This document shows positions 15,959 through 24,725 of a stretch of 44,426 nt of DNA, piece by piece. How positions within the stretch are numbered: the stretch's first letter is position 1; the number at the start of each line of letters is the position of its first letter. This stretch comes from an uncultured Mucilaginibacter sp. (GTDB taxonomy: Bacteria > Bacteroidota > Bacteroidia > Sphingobacteriales > Sphingobacteriaceae): NCBI GenBank assembly GCA_903915155.1, contig CAIWRU010000073.1:1-44426 (forward strand). The letters are read 5' to 3'. The notes below the pieces were generated by a model that saw only the letters and a program-made list of their open reading frames with translations, was not told where the DNA came from and did not search any database. The position numbers and the translations under genes are program-made.

Positions 15959-16040
15959 GCCCCAATAATTGTCTGAGCCCAGATACTTTGAATTGGCAGA
16001 ATTTTAATTCTATGAATTCGAGTTCAAACGGCTAACAAAT

Positions 16041-16068
16041 CCGAAATCGAACATTCGACATCCGAAAT
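16041..16068. repeat. heptad-iterated arm, family E
   Basis: Four 7-mers CCGAAAT, CGAACAT, TCGACAT, CCGAAAT in a row, 62 bp before the sigma factor start. Related to but distinct from family A. Confidence 0.65.
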
Positions 16069-16130
16069 TTCTTTAACTTCATGCAACGTTATTAAAAACG
16101 GCGTGTCTTATTATCTGAAAGCTGTAAAAT

Positions 16131-16691
16131 TTGGAAGCCGTATACATTGATAAGCATTACGACCTGGTGGTTGAGTGTAAGCAGGGTAGTAAAAAAGCCT
16201 GCTACGAACTTTACCGTTTATATTCGAAAGCAATGTTGAACATTCCCTTTAGGATAGTGGGTAATATTGCCGAGGCCGAGGATGTATTACAGGAAGCATT
16301 TTTAGATGCTTTTAACAGGGTTAAGGATTTTAGGCAGGAAACTACTTTTGGCTTATGGCTTAAGCAAATTGTAGTGCACCGCAGCATAAACCTTTTACGC
16401 AAACGCAAAATGGAATTGGTTGATATTGATGGCGAACAGCTGGATAATATACCCGACGATGCGGCGGATGACGATGATGAAACCCTGTATAAAGTAGCCA
16501 TAATTAAAGAGGCGATGAAGGAATTGCCCGATGGCTACAGGGTAGTATTATCATTATACCTGTTAGAAGGTTACGACCATGAAGAAATAGGACAGATATT
16601 AAATATTTCGGAAAATACCTCGAGGACACAGTTTTTGAGGGCGAAACGAAAATTAGCAGATATTTTAAAAAAGAAAGGGATAGAAAAATGA
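16131..16691 (+). CDS. ECF-type RNA polymerase sigma factor
   Basis: 186 residues with sigma region 2 (CKQGSKKACYELYRLYSKAML through EDVLQEAFLDAFNR and FGLWLKQIVVHRSINLLRK) and region 4 (YRVVLSLYLLEGYDHEEIGQILNIS, then TSRTQFLRAKRKL). No region 1 or 3. It directs RNA polymerase to a specific promoter set. A TTG start at 16131 is the only reasonable initiator because no ATG lies between it and region 2. The next gene begins at ATGA over its stop. Control is probably by the following membrane protein. Confidence 0.9.
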   Translation: MEAVYIDKHYDLVVECKQGSKKACYELYRLYSKAMLNIPFRIVGNIAEAEDVLQEAFLDAFNRVKDFRQETTFGLWLKQIVVHRSINLLRKRKMELVDIDGEQLDNIPDDAADDDDETLYKVAIIKEAMKELPDGYRVVLSLYLLEGYDHEEIGQILNISENTSRTQFLRAKRKLADILKKKGIEK

Positions 16692-17245
16692 GCAAGCGAT
16701 TAGAGGATTTTATAAAAGCGAATAAAGAAGGTTTTGACGAATTTGAACCCGGAGCCGACCTATGGAGCCGTATTGAAAAACAATTACCACCCGAGGCACC
16801 AAAAAAGCGTGAAGCAAAAACTTTTTCGCTGGGCTTTGTGTTGCGGGTAGCAGCATCGGTAATAGTGGTTATGGGTATAAGCTTTGTGGTTTTTTATAAG
16901 AGCACGCAGACAAATAAAGTCGACCTGGCTGCTATAAATCCTGAGTACGCCAAACAGCAAATGCACTATGCATCGTTAGTGGAAACCAAACGCAGCGAGT
17001 TAAAAGCCGTGGCGAAAACTAATCCTGAACTATACCAGGAATTTAGCGAGGAAATAGCACAAATGGATTCGACCTATAAAAAACTGAATAATGATTTGGC
17101 TACCAGCCCTAACCAGGAACTTGTTTTGCACGCCATGATAAAGAACCTGAAAATACAAACAGAGGTGCTAAGCCAGCAGTTAAATGCAATTGAACAATAT
17201 AAACAGGCTAAAAAAGAATCATATAATGAAACTAAAGATATTTAA
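16688..17245 (+). CDS. membrane anti-sigma-like protein
   Basis: 185 residues: a cytosolic N-terminus (about 1-45, with FEPGADLWSRIEKQLPPE), one transmembrane helix (about 48-70) and a helical, Gln-rich outer part (about 80-185). It overlaps the sigma factor stop by four bases, the usual arrangement for an anti-sigma factor holding its partner at the inner membrane. No zinc-binding HxxxCxxC motif is present, so it is not a zinc anti-sigma. The assignment rests on position and topology. Confidence 0.75.
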   Translation: MSKRLEDFIKANKEGFDEFEPGADLWSRIEKQLPPEAPKKREAKTFSLGFVLRVAASVIVVMGISFVVFYKSTQTNKVDLAAINPEYAKQQMHYASLVETKRSELKAVAKTNPELYQEFSEEIAQMDSTYKKLNNDLATSPNQELVLHAMIKNLKIQTEVLSQQLNAIEQYKQAKKESYNETKDI

Positions 17246-18575
17246 ACCAGCCTTTACCATATGCCTAACCTTTTTGGTTGCAGGCAATATGAGTTTTGCA
17301 CAGGATGTAATGGCTAAGCCAATTGCGCCTGCCGATTCGGTGGCTGCTCCGGTAATATCAACCGATGTTAATGTTGCGCCAACCGTTGATGTTGTTGCAC
17401 CGGTAACAACAACGGTTAATGTTAATGAAAATGACGATGTGCGGCAGGTCACCACTGTAAAATCAAACAACGTAAGGCTGAAGGCCAAACTGCATAGACT
17501 TAAGGCCGAGATTAAAAATGTTAGCGTTAGCGCAAATGTGCAGCTGAAAGTGGCCATGAAAAACCTGAGCGCCGAACTGAAGGAAGTGGCGCCGCAAATA
17601 AACATGGCATTTAAGGAAAGCGATGATGAAACTTATAACGATAACATCCAGGACGACAATTCGCTTACAAAAAACTTTACTAAAACCTATCCCGTTGATG
17701 GCAACGACCAGGTAGTGCTGGATAACCGTTACGGCAACATTGTAGTAAATACATGGGCGCGTAATGAGGTTAAGGTAGATGTGCAGATACGCGTAAGTGC
17801 CGATAATAACGAGGCAGCGCAAAAAATGCTGGATAATGTAAGCATAAGCGATAGTAAAGACGGTAACACAGTAGCCTTCAAAACCAACATCAATACGGTA
17901 AAAAATTCATGGATGTCGTTATTTAAAGGTAACGGGGGCAATCACCAACTGCAGATAGATTACATAGTTTACATGCCTTCAAGGAACGAGTTGGTAGTAA
18001 GTAACCGCTATGGTGGCATTGTGCTGCCAAATTTGGATGGTAAAGTTACCATTAGCAGCGCTTATGGTAACCTGGCCGCTAAAACATTGAGCAATGAAAG
18101 TGTGATTCAGTTAAAATATGGCAATGCAGATATTGAGAATGTAGGTAAATGTGCTATTGAACTGTCATATGGTAATCTTAGGTTGGGATCGGCCAACAAT
18201 TTATCGGCTAACCTTAGTTATAGCAGTGTGAAGGTGGGTAAGCTGCGCGAAACAGGTAGTATTAATGTGCGCTATGGCGACGGCGTGCAGATCGGCGACC
18301 TCGACAGGAACCTGCGGAGTTTATCGATCAATGCATCTTATTCGGGTGTCGACCTGGGCCTTAGCGGCGATGAAAACGCAGATTTTGCGGTAACTGTTCA
18401 CTATGGCGATTTTAATTACGGCGACCATAACGTTACCATCACTGGTAAAAACCCAGGCGATAACGATAAAGGCGTACACATGACCCGCAGCTACAAAGGC
18501 TATATAGGCAAAAGCGGCAACAGCGGCAAAACCATAGCCATTAATGATAGCTATGGCAGTGTGAAGTTTGACTAG
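17226..18575 (+). CDS. exported DUF4097-like beta-repeat protein
   Basis: 449 residues from the ATG at 17226, which starts at a signal peptide (MKLKIFKPAFTICLTFLVAG, cleaved near MSFAQ) and overlaps the upstream gene by 20 bp. A Val/Thr-rich linker (about 25-70) and a basic helical part (about 80-115) precede a repetitive beta region (about 150-445). That region has recurring YG motifs spaced roughly 20-25 residues apart: RYGNIVV, RYGGIVL, AYGNLAA, KYGNADI, SYGNLRL, RYGDGVQ, HYGDFNY, SYGSVKF. This is the DUF4097/head-GIN beta-solenoid style. It is probably a cell-envelope protein and the effector or sensor of the sigma/anti-sigma pair. Confidence 0.78.
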   Translation: MKLKIFKPAFTICLTFLVAGNMSFAQDVMAKPIAPADSVAAPVISTDVNVAPTVDVVAPVTTTVNVNENDDVRQVTTVKSNNVRLKAKLHRLKAEIKNVSVSANVQLKVAMKNLSAELKEVAPQINMAFKESDDETYNDNIQDDNSLTKNFTKTYPVDGNDQVVLDNRYGNIVVNTWARNEVKVDVQIRVSADNNEAAQKMLDNVSISDSKDGNTVAFKTNINTVKNSWMSLFKGNGGNHQLQIDYIVYMPSRNELVVSNRYGGIVLPNLDGKVTISSAYGNLAAKTLSNESVIQLKYGNADIENVGKCAIELSYGNLRLGSANNLSANLSYSSVKVGKLRETGSINVRYGDGVQIGDLDRNLRSLSINASYSGVDLGLSGDENADFAVTVHYGDFNYGDHNVTITGKNPGDNDKGVHMTRSYKGYIGKSGNSGKTIAINDSYGSVKFD

Positions 18576-18579
18576 GAAT

Positions 18580-18667
18580 AGAATCAGGAGTCAAGATGCA
18601 AGAATCAAGAAGTTAAAAAGAGTTATTGCTTTTCTGTCTTGACTCTTGCATCTTGATTCTTGGCTCT
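18580..18667. repeat. heptad-iterated inverted element, family C; likely bidirectional terminator
   Basis: Left arm 7-mers AGAATCA, GGAGTCA, AGATGCA, AGAATCA. The right arm (18637-18667) reads TCT, then TGACTCT, TGCATCT, TGATTCT, TGGCTCT, the inverse. It lies between two convergent genes. The TAG stop of the reverse-strand methyltransferase (18666-18668) is formed at its outer edge. Confidence 0.8.
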
Positions 18668-19853
18668 AATATACCCTGCACAACAATCCCTTCAAATATT
18701 CACCTTCGGGGAATGATGCCCTAACAGGATGATCTTCTGGCTGGCAAAACTGGTAAATGAATTGTACCTGTTTGCCTGCATCGAGCGCGGCCCATGCCAG
18801 CACTTGTTTAAATGTTTCCATATCCATAGCTCCCGAACATGAGTAGGTAGCCAGCAAGCCGCCATTATTCAGCAGCAGCATAGCTAAGCGGTTAAGGTCT
18901 TTATAAGCGCGTGATGCCCTGTCGAGCGCGGAGCGGGATGGCGCATATTTGGGCGGATCGAGTACAATAATGTCGAATTTCTCACCGTCTTCCTTAAATA
19001 CCCGCAATTGTTTATTTACGTCAGATTGTATAGAGGTATGCTTTTTAGCATCCAGTTTATTTAGTTTGATGTTTTCTTTCAGCGTTTCAATAGCCAGCGC
19101 TGAGCTGTCAACACTAGTGACTGATGTCGCGCCATTGTGCAAACCATTAAGCGTAAAGCCGCCTGTATAACAAAAGCAATCCAATACTTTCTTTCCTTTG
19201 GCATAATGGGCCAGTATGCGGCGGTTATCGCGCTGGTCGCAATAAAAGCCTGACTTTTGGCCTTCGGCGATGTTTATGTTGTAAATAATACCGTTTTCCT
19301 TCACTTCCACATTTTCGGGTGGACTGTTCAGGGTTAAAGCAATGTTGTTAGTTTGCAAACCTTCATGCTCGCGCGATGATGCATCGCTTTTATCAAAAAT
19401 ACTTTCGGGCTTTAACAATTTTTGCAGTTCATCAATAATAACCGGCATTACCTTTTCAATACCCGAAGTAAGTATCTGCACAGCTAAATGGTCGGCGTAT
19501 TTATCCACTATCAATCCCGGCAAATAATCCGACTCACTGAATATCAACCGGCAGGTATTTGTACTGCCATCAGCCAAAATATCAGCACGACCAGCTACGG
19601 CAACAGCTACTTTATTCCTGAACCAGGCATCATCAACAGCAACATTTTCATCCCATTCCAGCAAACGCAAAGCCACGCGCGATTGATCGTTAAAAAAGCC
19701 GTAGGCCATAAAATCGCCCTTAGTATTTAACAGGCGCACAATATCGCCATTATCAGGCTCGCCCTTTACGCGCTCTATCGCCCCCGAAAACACCCAGGGA
19801 TGGCGGTGCAGTACAGCTTTCTCCTTGCCTTTTTTTAGTATTAATTCAAACAT
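18666..19853 (-). CDS. rlmI: RlmI-like 23S rRNA (cytosine-C5) methyltransferase
   Basis: 395 residues. The N-terminal PUA domain (about 1-75, with RHPWVFSGAIERVKG) is followed by a middle domain (LPGLIVDKYADHLAVQI) and the Rossmann methyltransferase domain (VLDCFCYTGGFTL, SVDSSALAIETLKENIKLN). The catalytic region is IIVLDPPKYAPS and ATYSCSGAM. E. coli RlmI makes m5C1962 in 23S rRNA with SAM; the same product is inferred here. A TAnnTTTG box lies 4 nt before the ATG. Confidence 0.9.
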   Translation of the reverse strand: MFELILKKGKEKAVLHRHPWVFSGAIERVKGEPDNGDIVRLLNTKGDFMAYGFFNDQSRVALRLLEWDENVAVDDAWFRNKVAVAVAGRADILADGSTNTCRLIFSESDYLPGLIVDKYADHLAVQILTSGIEKVMPVIIDELQKLLKPESIFDKSDASSREHEGLQTNNIALTLNSPPENVEVKENGIIYNINIAEGQKSGFYCDQRDNRRILAHYAKGKKVLDCFCYTGGFTLNGLHNGATSVTSVDSSALAIETLKENIKLNKLDAKKHTSIQSDVNKQLRVFKEDGEKFDIIVLDPPKYAPSRSALDRASRAYKDLNRLAMLLLNNGGLLATYSCSGAMDMETFKQVLAWAALDAGKQVQFIYQFCQPEDHPVRASFPEGEYLKGLLCRVY

Positions 19854-19857
19854 GCGG

Positions 19858-19865
19858 CAAATGTA
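19858..19865 (-). promoter_or_regulatory. TAnnTTTG box 4 nt before the methyltransferase start
   Basis: The reverse strand reads TACATTTG, then CCGC, then ATG at 19853. The message would start at or beside the initiation codon. A CAAA (reverse TTTG) lies 13 bp upstream, closer than the usual 17-23. Confidence 0.5.
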
Positions 19866-19870
19866 CGTAA

Positions 19871-20029
19871 GAAAGTTGCAAACTTTCTTTATCTGGGGTT
19901 TCAGTTATAAACTGAAACCAGTGTGAGCTATAACCGACTGGGTTTGATCTATGATCAAACCCAGTCAAAAGGATTACTGGCTTAAGTTTATAACTTAAGC
20001 CTAATGATAACGACAGTTTGCAACTGTCG
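19871..20029. repeat. cluster of five REP-like hairpins 3' of the RAYT gene
   Basis: Perfect or near-perfect hairpins with 3-nt loops: GAAAGTT-GCA-AACTTTC (19871-19887), GGTTTCAGTT-ATA-AACTGAAACC (from 19897), GACTGGGTTTGATC-TAT with its complement (19936-19966), GGCTTAAGTT-TAT-AACTTAAGCC (19979-20001) and CGACAGTT-TGC-AACTGTCG (20011-20029). Most share an AGTT/AACT stem tip. The last ends one base before the RAYT stop codon. Confidence 0.85.
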
Positions 20030-20030
20030 G

Positions 20031-20582
20031 CTAATACAATAAAACTATATCCAATAAACCTTTGATCCCTGCATAATCCCTTGCACTGCTGTAAATATAG
20101 TGTTCGGGTTCTTCTACAATTCCCTCGGCAACCGGGTTATTATGTAAATAGTTTAGGCGCTGATCTATCATAGCATTATTATCTAAGCAAACCGGGTGAT
20201 TATCTTGTTGCCAAAATTGATACTTATCATTGTTGCTATTTCTTTCGCCGTTCGACCGAAACAGCCAAAGCATCCAACGTTTGCGACTTTCCTGCGCGTT
20301 CTCCTCAATTGTTTTTAAAAGTTTCTTACTTGAGAACTTTTTCATGTCACGAAGTATATCGGATAGATTATACCCTTCATCGGCAGATGCAATTAAGTGT
20401 ACATGATTATTCATTATGACGTAGGCATATATGATAAAGCCCTTATTTTCCTGGCAGTATTTTAAGGATTCGAGCAGCATATCTTTGTAATATGGCCGCG
20501 ATAAAGCATCTACCCATTCTACCACTGCGAAGGTGATAAAATAAATTTCCTGGCTGTCGTATATGCGGTATTTGGAAGGCAT
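20031..20582 (-). CDS. REP-associated Y1 transposase (RAYT), IS200-like fold
   Basis: 183-residue single-strand nuclease/transposase of the Y1 HUH superfamily. The metal-binding HUH motif is in MNNHVHLIAS (His60, His62). RYLR-type start, LSDILRDMKKFSSKKLL, FWQQDNHPVCL and LNYLHNNPVAEGIV match the Bacteroidota RAYT-like group. RAYTs are single-copy genes that act on REP hairpins rather than moving themselves. Hairpin clusters directly flank both ends. Where many relatives carry a catalytic tyrosine (helix after the HUH motif), this protein reads KKFSSKK, so the nucleophile could not be placed with certainty. Confidence 0.88.
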   Translation of the reverse strand: MPSKYRIYDSQEIYFITFAVVEWVDALSRPYYKDMLLESLKYCQENKGFIIYAYVIMNNHVHLIASADEGYNLSDILRDMKKFSSKKLLKTIEENAQESRKRWMLWLFRSNGERNSNNDKYQFWQQDNHPVCLDNNAMIDQRLNYLHNNPVAEGIVEEPEHYIYSSARDYAGIKGLLDIVLLY

Positions 20583-20589
20583 GGTGGAA

Positions 20590-20693
20590 GAAAGCTACAA
20601 ACTTTCTTTGATCTTTTAAGCTTCAGTTATAAACTGAAGCCAGTTAAATTTTTTTTATGCGTAAGTTTTACTCTGAGACTAAAACTTACGCAT
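20590..20693. repeat. REP-like hairpins 5' of the RAYT gene
   Basis: GAAAGCTACAAACTTTC (20590-20606, imperfect), GCTTCAGTT-ATA-AACTGAAGC (20620-20640) and a long stem ATGCGTAAGTTTTA with its complement around a 9-nt loop (20657-20693). The middle one is nearly identical to the hairpin at 19897. The last also lies just beyond the stop of the GIY-YIG gene and may terminate it. Confidence 0.8.
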
Positions 20694-20708
20694 AGTTTAA
20701 GGAGCCTT

Positions 20709-21158
20709 TTAGATATTTATCGGATATTTTTTATTCCATTTTGGAAGCTGACCATATATTTTCAAATACTTACGAAGTATAACATCTTCTATTTTTATTG
20801 GACAATCCTTGGACTTTTCATCATAAGTAACCCACCAGTAAATATCTAAAGCTTCAATATTTTCTATTAACATTTGTATAGGCCATGATTTTTTTCTTGA
20901 AATTTTTCCAAACTGATGCCCGTTAACTAACCTATCCTTCATACCTCCTAATCCTGCTTTTCGGGTTTTGATAGTTCCATCGGCAAGTTTTTTACCTGAC
21001 GAACCTATGTAGACCAAATCGATCTTACCATTTTTTAATGAATAAATAATATATACCCCATTTTTATCCGTTGGCGCATTACACACGTCTTTGAGCGCAT
21101 CCGTGACAGTAAAGAAAAAGTGGTCATTAATCTTATACTTATTTAGTTCATCAAACAT
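20709..21158 (-). CDS. GIY-YIG nuclease-like protein
   Basis: 149 residues with the GIY-YIG signature as GVYIIYS (34-40) and VYIGSSG (49-55), Arg residues in TRKAGLGGMKDRL (66, 76) and a candidate metal-binding Glu124 in IEDVILRKYLKIYGQLPKWN. These elements make a nuclease fold likely. The long insertion after YIG and the lack of other domains do not match UvrC, SLX1 or homing endonucleases. It stands alone between the RAYT cluster and nrdJ. The sequence is AT-richer than its neighbours, which may point to acquisition. The role is unknown. Confidence 0.72.
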   Translation of the reverse strand: MFDELNKYKINDHFFFTVTDALKDVCNAPTDKNGVYIIYSLKNGKIDLVYIGSSGKKLADGTIKTRKAGLGGMKDRLVNGHQFGKISRKKSWPIQMLIENIEALDIYWWVTYDEKSKDCPIKIEDVILRKYLKIYGQLPKWNKKYPINI

Positions 21159-21189
21159 ATTAGGTTATTTAATTAAAAAATATTCTGTC

Positions 21190-21222
21190 AAAAAAGCCCC
21201 AACCTTTTACGGCCGGGGCTTA
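21190..21222 (-). terminator. Rho-independent terminator of nrdJ
   Basis: On the reverse strand AAGCCCC, a GC-containing loop and GGGGCTTTTTT form a 7-bp stem followed by six T. It lies 80 bp beyond the nrdJ stop. A further weak inverted repeat, ATATCCGGG with CCCGGATAT, occurs at about 21249-21278. Confidence 0.8.
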
Positions 21223-21301
21223 ACATTAATTAACTTATAAACTGAACACTATATCCGGGTGGTTGAGGCCCGGATATTAGTTCGAAGAGGGAATCAATTT
21301 A

Positions 21302-24300
21302 TTAACTGCAACCCATCGAGTTGCCGCAATTTAAACACTTGTAGCAGGTGCCCGAACGAACAGTAGTATGTCCGCACACATTACAGCTTGGCGCATCGCT
21401 TTGAACACCCATGCTCAGGTCTACAGAAAACTGGCGCTGACTGTTAGTGTTAGTTTCTACAGCAACCGGTTTACTAACGGGGGCATAAACGTTGGTTTCA
21501 TCAGGGTTAACATCGGTATCAGCCATTTGTGGGTTGCCGGTAACAGCCTTTTGCTCGGTGATCACGTGCACCAGGTCGGTACGATTTTGGTATTCGTAAC
21601 CCAACAGGCGGAAAATAAAGTCGATGATAGAGGTTGAGCTCTTGATGTTCGGGTGGCCCATTACCATACCAGCCGGTTCAAAACGGGTGAAGGTAAATTT
21701 CTCTACATATTCTTCCAGTGGCACACCATACTGCAAGCCTACCGAAACAGCTATGGCAAAGCAGTTCATCAACGAGCGGAAGGTTGCACCTTCTTTATGC
21801 ATGTCCACAAATATTTCGCCTAATGTTCCATCCTCGTATTCGCCTGTACGTACGAATACAGTTTGGCCATCGATAGTCGCTTTTTGGGTGAAACCACGGC
21901 GTTTGTATGGCAGGCTCTTCTTTTGTACCACGCGTGAAAGCTGACGCATAAAGTTGGTATCCTGCGATTTTTCCATAATGGCTATCGCGGCTTCCAATAC
22001 CTGCTCAGGAGTAAGGTCGCTTAGTTTTACGTTAGCTGCTTCGCCCAAAACTTCTTCAACTGTGTCCAATTTTTCTTCGGCTTCTTCCTTAGCGTCAGAT
22101 TTGGTGGATAATGGCTGTGATAATTTACAACCATCACGGTAAAGCGCGTTTGCTTTCAAACCTAAAGCCCATGATAATTGGTAGCAATCTTTTATCTCAT
22201 CAACTTTAGCCTCATTTGGCAGGTTGATTGTTTTTGATATAGCGCCCGAAAGGAAAGGTTGTGCAGCTGCCATCATTTTGATGTGGCCATGCGCATGGAT
22301 ATAACGCTCGCCTTTTGCACCGCATTTGTTGGCGCAATCAAATATTGGGTAATGCTCTTGTTTTAAGTAAGGGGCACCTTCAATGGTCATGGTGCCGCAG
22401 ATGTATTCGTTAGCTTCGTTTATCTGTTTGCGGCTAAAGCCTAATGAACGTAATACGTTAAAGTCAGGTGCATTGTATTGATCTGCTGTAATGCCCAGGC
22501 GTTTTAAACATTCTTCGCCCAAGCTCCAGATATTAAACGCAAAGCTGATCTCGAATGCTGATACTAAACCTTTATCCAGTTTTTCTAATTCATCCTGTGT
22601 AAAGCCTTTTGCTTTTAAGGTATCAACATTAATATGCGGTGCGCCTTTTAAAGATGCTGAACCTTTAGCATAGTTAACAATTGCGGTAACTTCATGCTCT
22701 TTATAACCTAAGTTGCTTAAAGCTTCTGGAACAGCCTGGTTGATGATCTTGAAGTAACCACCACCTGATAATTTTTTAAATTTAACCAGCGCAAAATCAG
22801 GTTCGATACCGGTAGTATCACAATCCATTACCAAACCGATAGTGCCTGTTGGCGCTATAACAGTGGTTTGTGCGTTGCGGTAACCGAATTGCTCGCCCAT
22901 ATCCACTGCTTTATCCCATGCGTTGCAAGCGGCTGAAAGCAGGTAATCAGGACATTGTTTTTGGTCGATGCCCGGAGGAAGTATTTCTAATCCTTCGTAG
23001 TTATCAGGTGAATTATAAGCCGCATAGCGGTGGTTGCGCATTACACGCAACATATTGTCTTTATTATCGTTATAACGGCTAAATGTGCCTAATTCGCGTG
23101 CCATTTCGGCTGAAGTTGCATAAGCAGTACCGGTCATGATAGCGGTAATAGCGCCGCCAATTGCACGGCCTTTGTCGCTGTCATAAGGGATGCCGTTCAC
23201 CATTAAGGCCGAGCCTAAGTTGGCGTAGCCTAAACCTAATGTGCGGTAATCGTATGATAATTGTGCAACTTCTTTTGAAGGGAACTGCGCCATCAATACT
23301 GATATTTCAAGTACGATGGTCCATATACGGCATGAATGTTCAAAGCCTTTTACGTCAAACACGCGTGTTTTTGGGTCGAAGTAATGTGCCAGGTTAATTG
23401 ATGCCAGGTTACAGGCAGTATTATCAAGGAACATATATTCCGAACATGGGTTCGATGCATTAATGCGGCCGCCTGCAGGGCAGGTATGCCATTCGTTAAT
23501 AGTGCTGTCATATTGCACGCCCGGATCGGCGCAGGCCCAAGCCGCGAAAGCGATATCGTCCCATAATTTTTGCGATGATATTGATTTTACAACCTTACCA
23601 TTCATACGGCCTGTTAAATCCCAGCTTTTGCCTTCGCTTAGCGCATGGAAAAAGCTGTTGGGTATACGTACCGAGTTATTTGAGTTTTGGCCCGATACGG
23701 TGCGATATGCTTCGCCTTCGTAATCAGATGAGTAGCCTGCAGCTATTAAAGCGGCAACTTTTTTCTCTTCTTCAACTTTCCAGTTTACAAAGCCTTCAAT
23801 TTCGGGGTGGTCGAGGTCAAGGCAAACCATTTTGGCTGCACGGCGGGTTGTACCGCCCGATTTGATGGCACCGGCTGCCCTGTCGCCTATTTTAAGGAAC
23901 GACATCAGGCCCGATGAATAACCGCCACCTGAAAGTTTTTCGCTTTCGCCGCGTATCTTCGAGAAGTTGGTACCAACACCCGAACCATATTTAAATATGC
24001 GCGCTTCACGAACCCACAGGTCCATGATGCCGCCTTCATTAACTAAATCATCTTCAACCGATAATATAAAGCAGGCATGCGGCTGCGGGCGTTCGTAAGC
24101 CGAGGTTGATTTGCTTAATACTTCGGTAACAGGGTCAACATAATAATGTCCCTGTGGCTTGCCGGTGATGCCGTAGGAGGTATGCAGGCCGGTGTTGAAC
24201 CATTGCGGTGAGTTAGGGGCAGCCAACTGTCCGGTAATGGTGTAAACTATTTCATCATAAAAAATATCGGCATCTTTTGGCGATGCGAAATAACCGTAGC

Positions 24301-24631
24301 GTGAACCCCAGTCTTTCCAGCAGTTAGCCATACGATGGGCAACCTGTTTGATGCTTTTTTCTGAACCGGTTGTACCGTCAGGCTGAGGTACCATGGCTTT
24401 ACGGAAGTATTTTTGGGCAAGTATATCTGTGGCCACCTGCGACCACGAAGCCGGTACTTCAACATCATTCATCTCGAACACTGCGTCGCCCGATGGGTTA
24501 CGGATGACCGATGAACGTTTCTCGTATTTGAACAGGTCAAATACATTTACTCCTTCTTTGGTGAAGTACCTGTCAACCTTTAGTCCTTTACCGCCAGGAC
24601 CGGTTGTTTTTTTTGTCGATTTATTGCCCAT
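21302..24631 (-). CDS. nrdJ: vitamin B12-dependent ribonucleotide reductase (class II)
   Basis: 1109 residues. Reduces ribonucleotides to deoxyribonucleotides using adenosylcobalamin to form the thiyl radical. Motifs include GSGVGTNFSKIRG, NASNPCSEYMFLDNTACNLASINL split by the conserved N-x-C-x-E core, and APTGTIGLVMDCDTTG. A TSCPD-type domain follows (about 920-1030). The C-terminal Cys cluster is CNVCGHTTVRSGTCYKCLNC, which carries reducing equivalents or zinc. Length fits the large class II enzymes. No cobalamin riboswitch was seen upstream. DnaA-box-like sites lie about 95-180 bp before the start. Confidence 0.97.
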   Translation of the reverse strand: MGNKSTKKTTGPGGKGLKVDRYFTKEGVNVFDLFKYEKRSSVIRNPSGDAVFEMNDVEVPASWSQVATDILAQKYFRKAMVPQPDGTTGSEKSIKQVAHRMANCWKDWGSRYGYFASPKDADIFYDEIVYTITGQLAAPNSPQWFNTGLHTSYGITGKPQGHYYVDPVTEVLSKSTSAYERPQPHACFILSVEDDLVNEGGIMDLWVREARIFKYGSGVGTNFSKIRGESEKLSGGGYSSGLMSFLKIGDRAAGAIKSGGTTRRAAKMVCLDLDHPEIEGFVNWKVEEEKKVAALIAAGYSSDYEGEAYRTVSGQNSNNSVRIPNSFFHALSEGKSWDLTGRMNGKVVKSISSQKLWDDIAFAAWACADPGVQYDSTINEWHTCPAGGRINASNPCSEYMFLDNTACNLASINLAHYFDPKTRVFDVKGFEHSCRIWTIVLEISVLMAQFPSKEVAQLSYDYRTLGLGYANLGSALMVNGIPYDSDKGRAIGGAITAIMTGTAYATSAEMARELGTFSRYNDNKDNMLRVMRNHRYAAYNSPDNYEGLEILPPGIDQKQCPDYLLSAACNAWDKAVDMGEQFGYRNAQTTVIAPTGTIGLVMDCDTTGIEPDFALVKFKKLSGGGYFKIINQAVPEALSNLGYKEHEVTAIVNYAKGSASLKGAPHINVDTLKAKGFTQDELEKLDKGLVSAFEISFAFNIWSLGEECLKRLGITADQYNAPDFNVLRSLGFSRKQINEANEYICGTMTIEGAPYLKQEHYPIFDCANKCGAKGERYIHAHGHIKMMAAAQPFLSGAISKTINLPNEAKVDEIKDCYQLSWALGLKANALYRDGCKLSQPLSTKSDAKEEAEEKLDTVEEVLGEAANVKLSDLTPEQVLEAAIAIMEKSQDTNFMRQLSRVVQKKSLPYKRRGFTQKATIDGQTVFVRTGEYEDGTLGEIFVDMHKEGATFRSLMNCFAIAVSVGLQYGVPLEEYVEKFTFTRFEPAGMVMGHPNIKSSTSIIDFIFRLLGYEYQNRTDLVHVITEQKAVTGNPQMADTDVNPDETNVYAPVSKPVAVETNTNSQRQFSVDLSMGVQSDAPSCNVCGHTTVRSGTCYKCLNCGNSMGCS

Positions 24632-24725
24632 TGTAATAATGTGTTATTGTTAAAATGTATGAAAAAAACTTCTTAGGGGTTTTTAATCAAATCTATTATT
24701 ATAGATAACACCAGCCAATTTTGAG

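Noticed and set aside
20031..20693. Complete insertion sequence
   Set aside because: The RAYT locus has no terminal repeats or target duplication in the usual sense; flanking hairpins differ from each other, as expected of REP loci.
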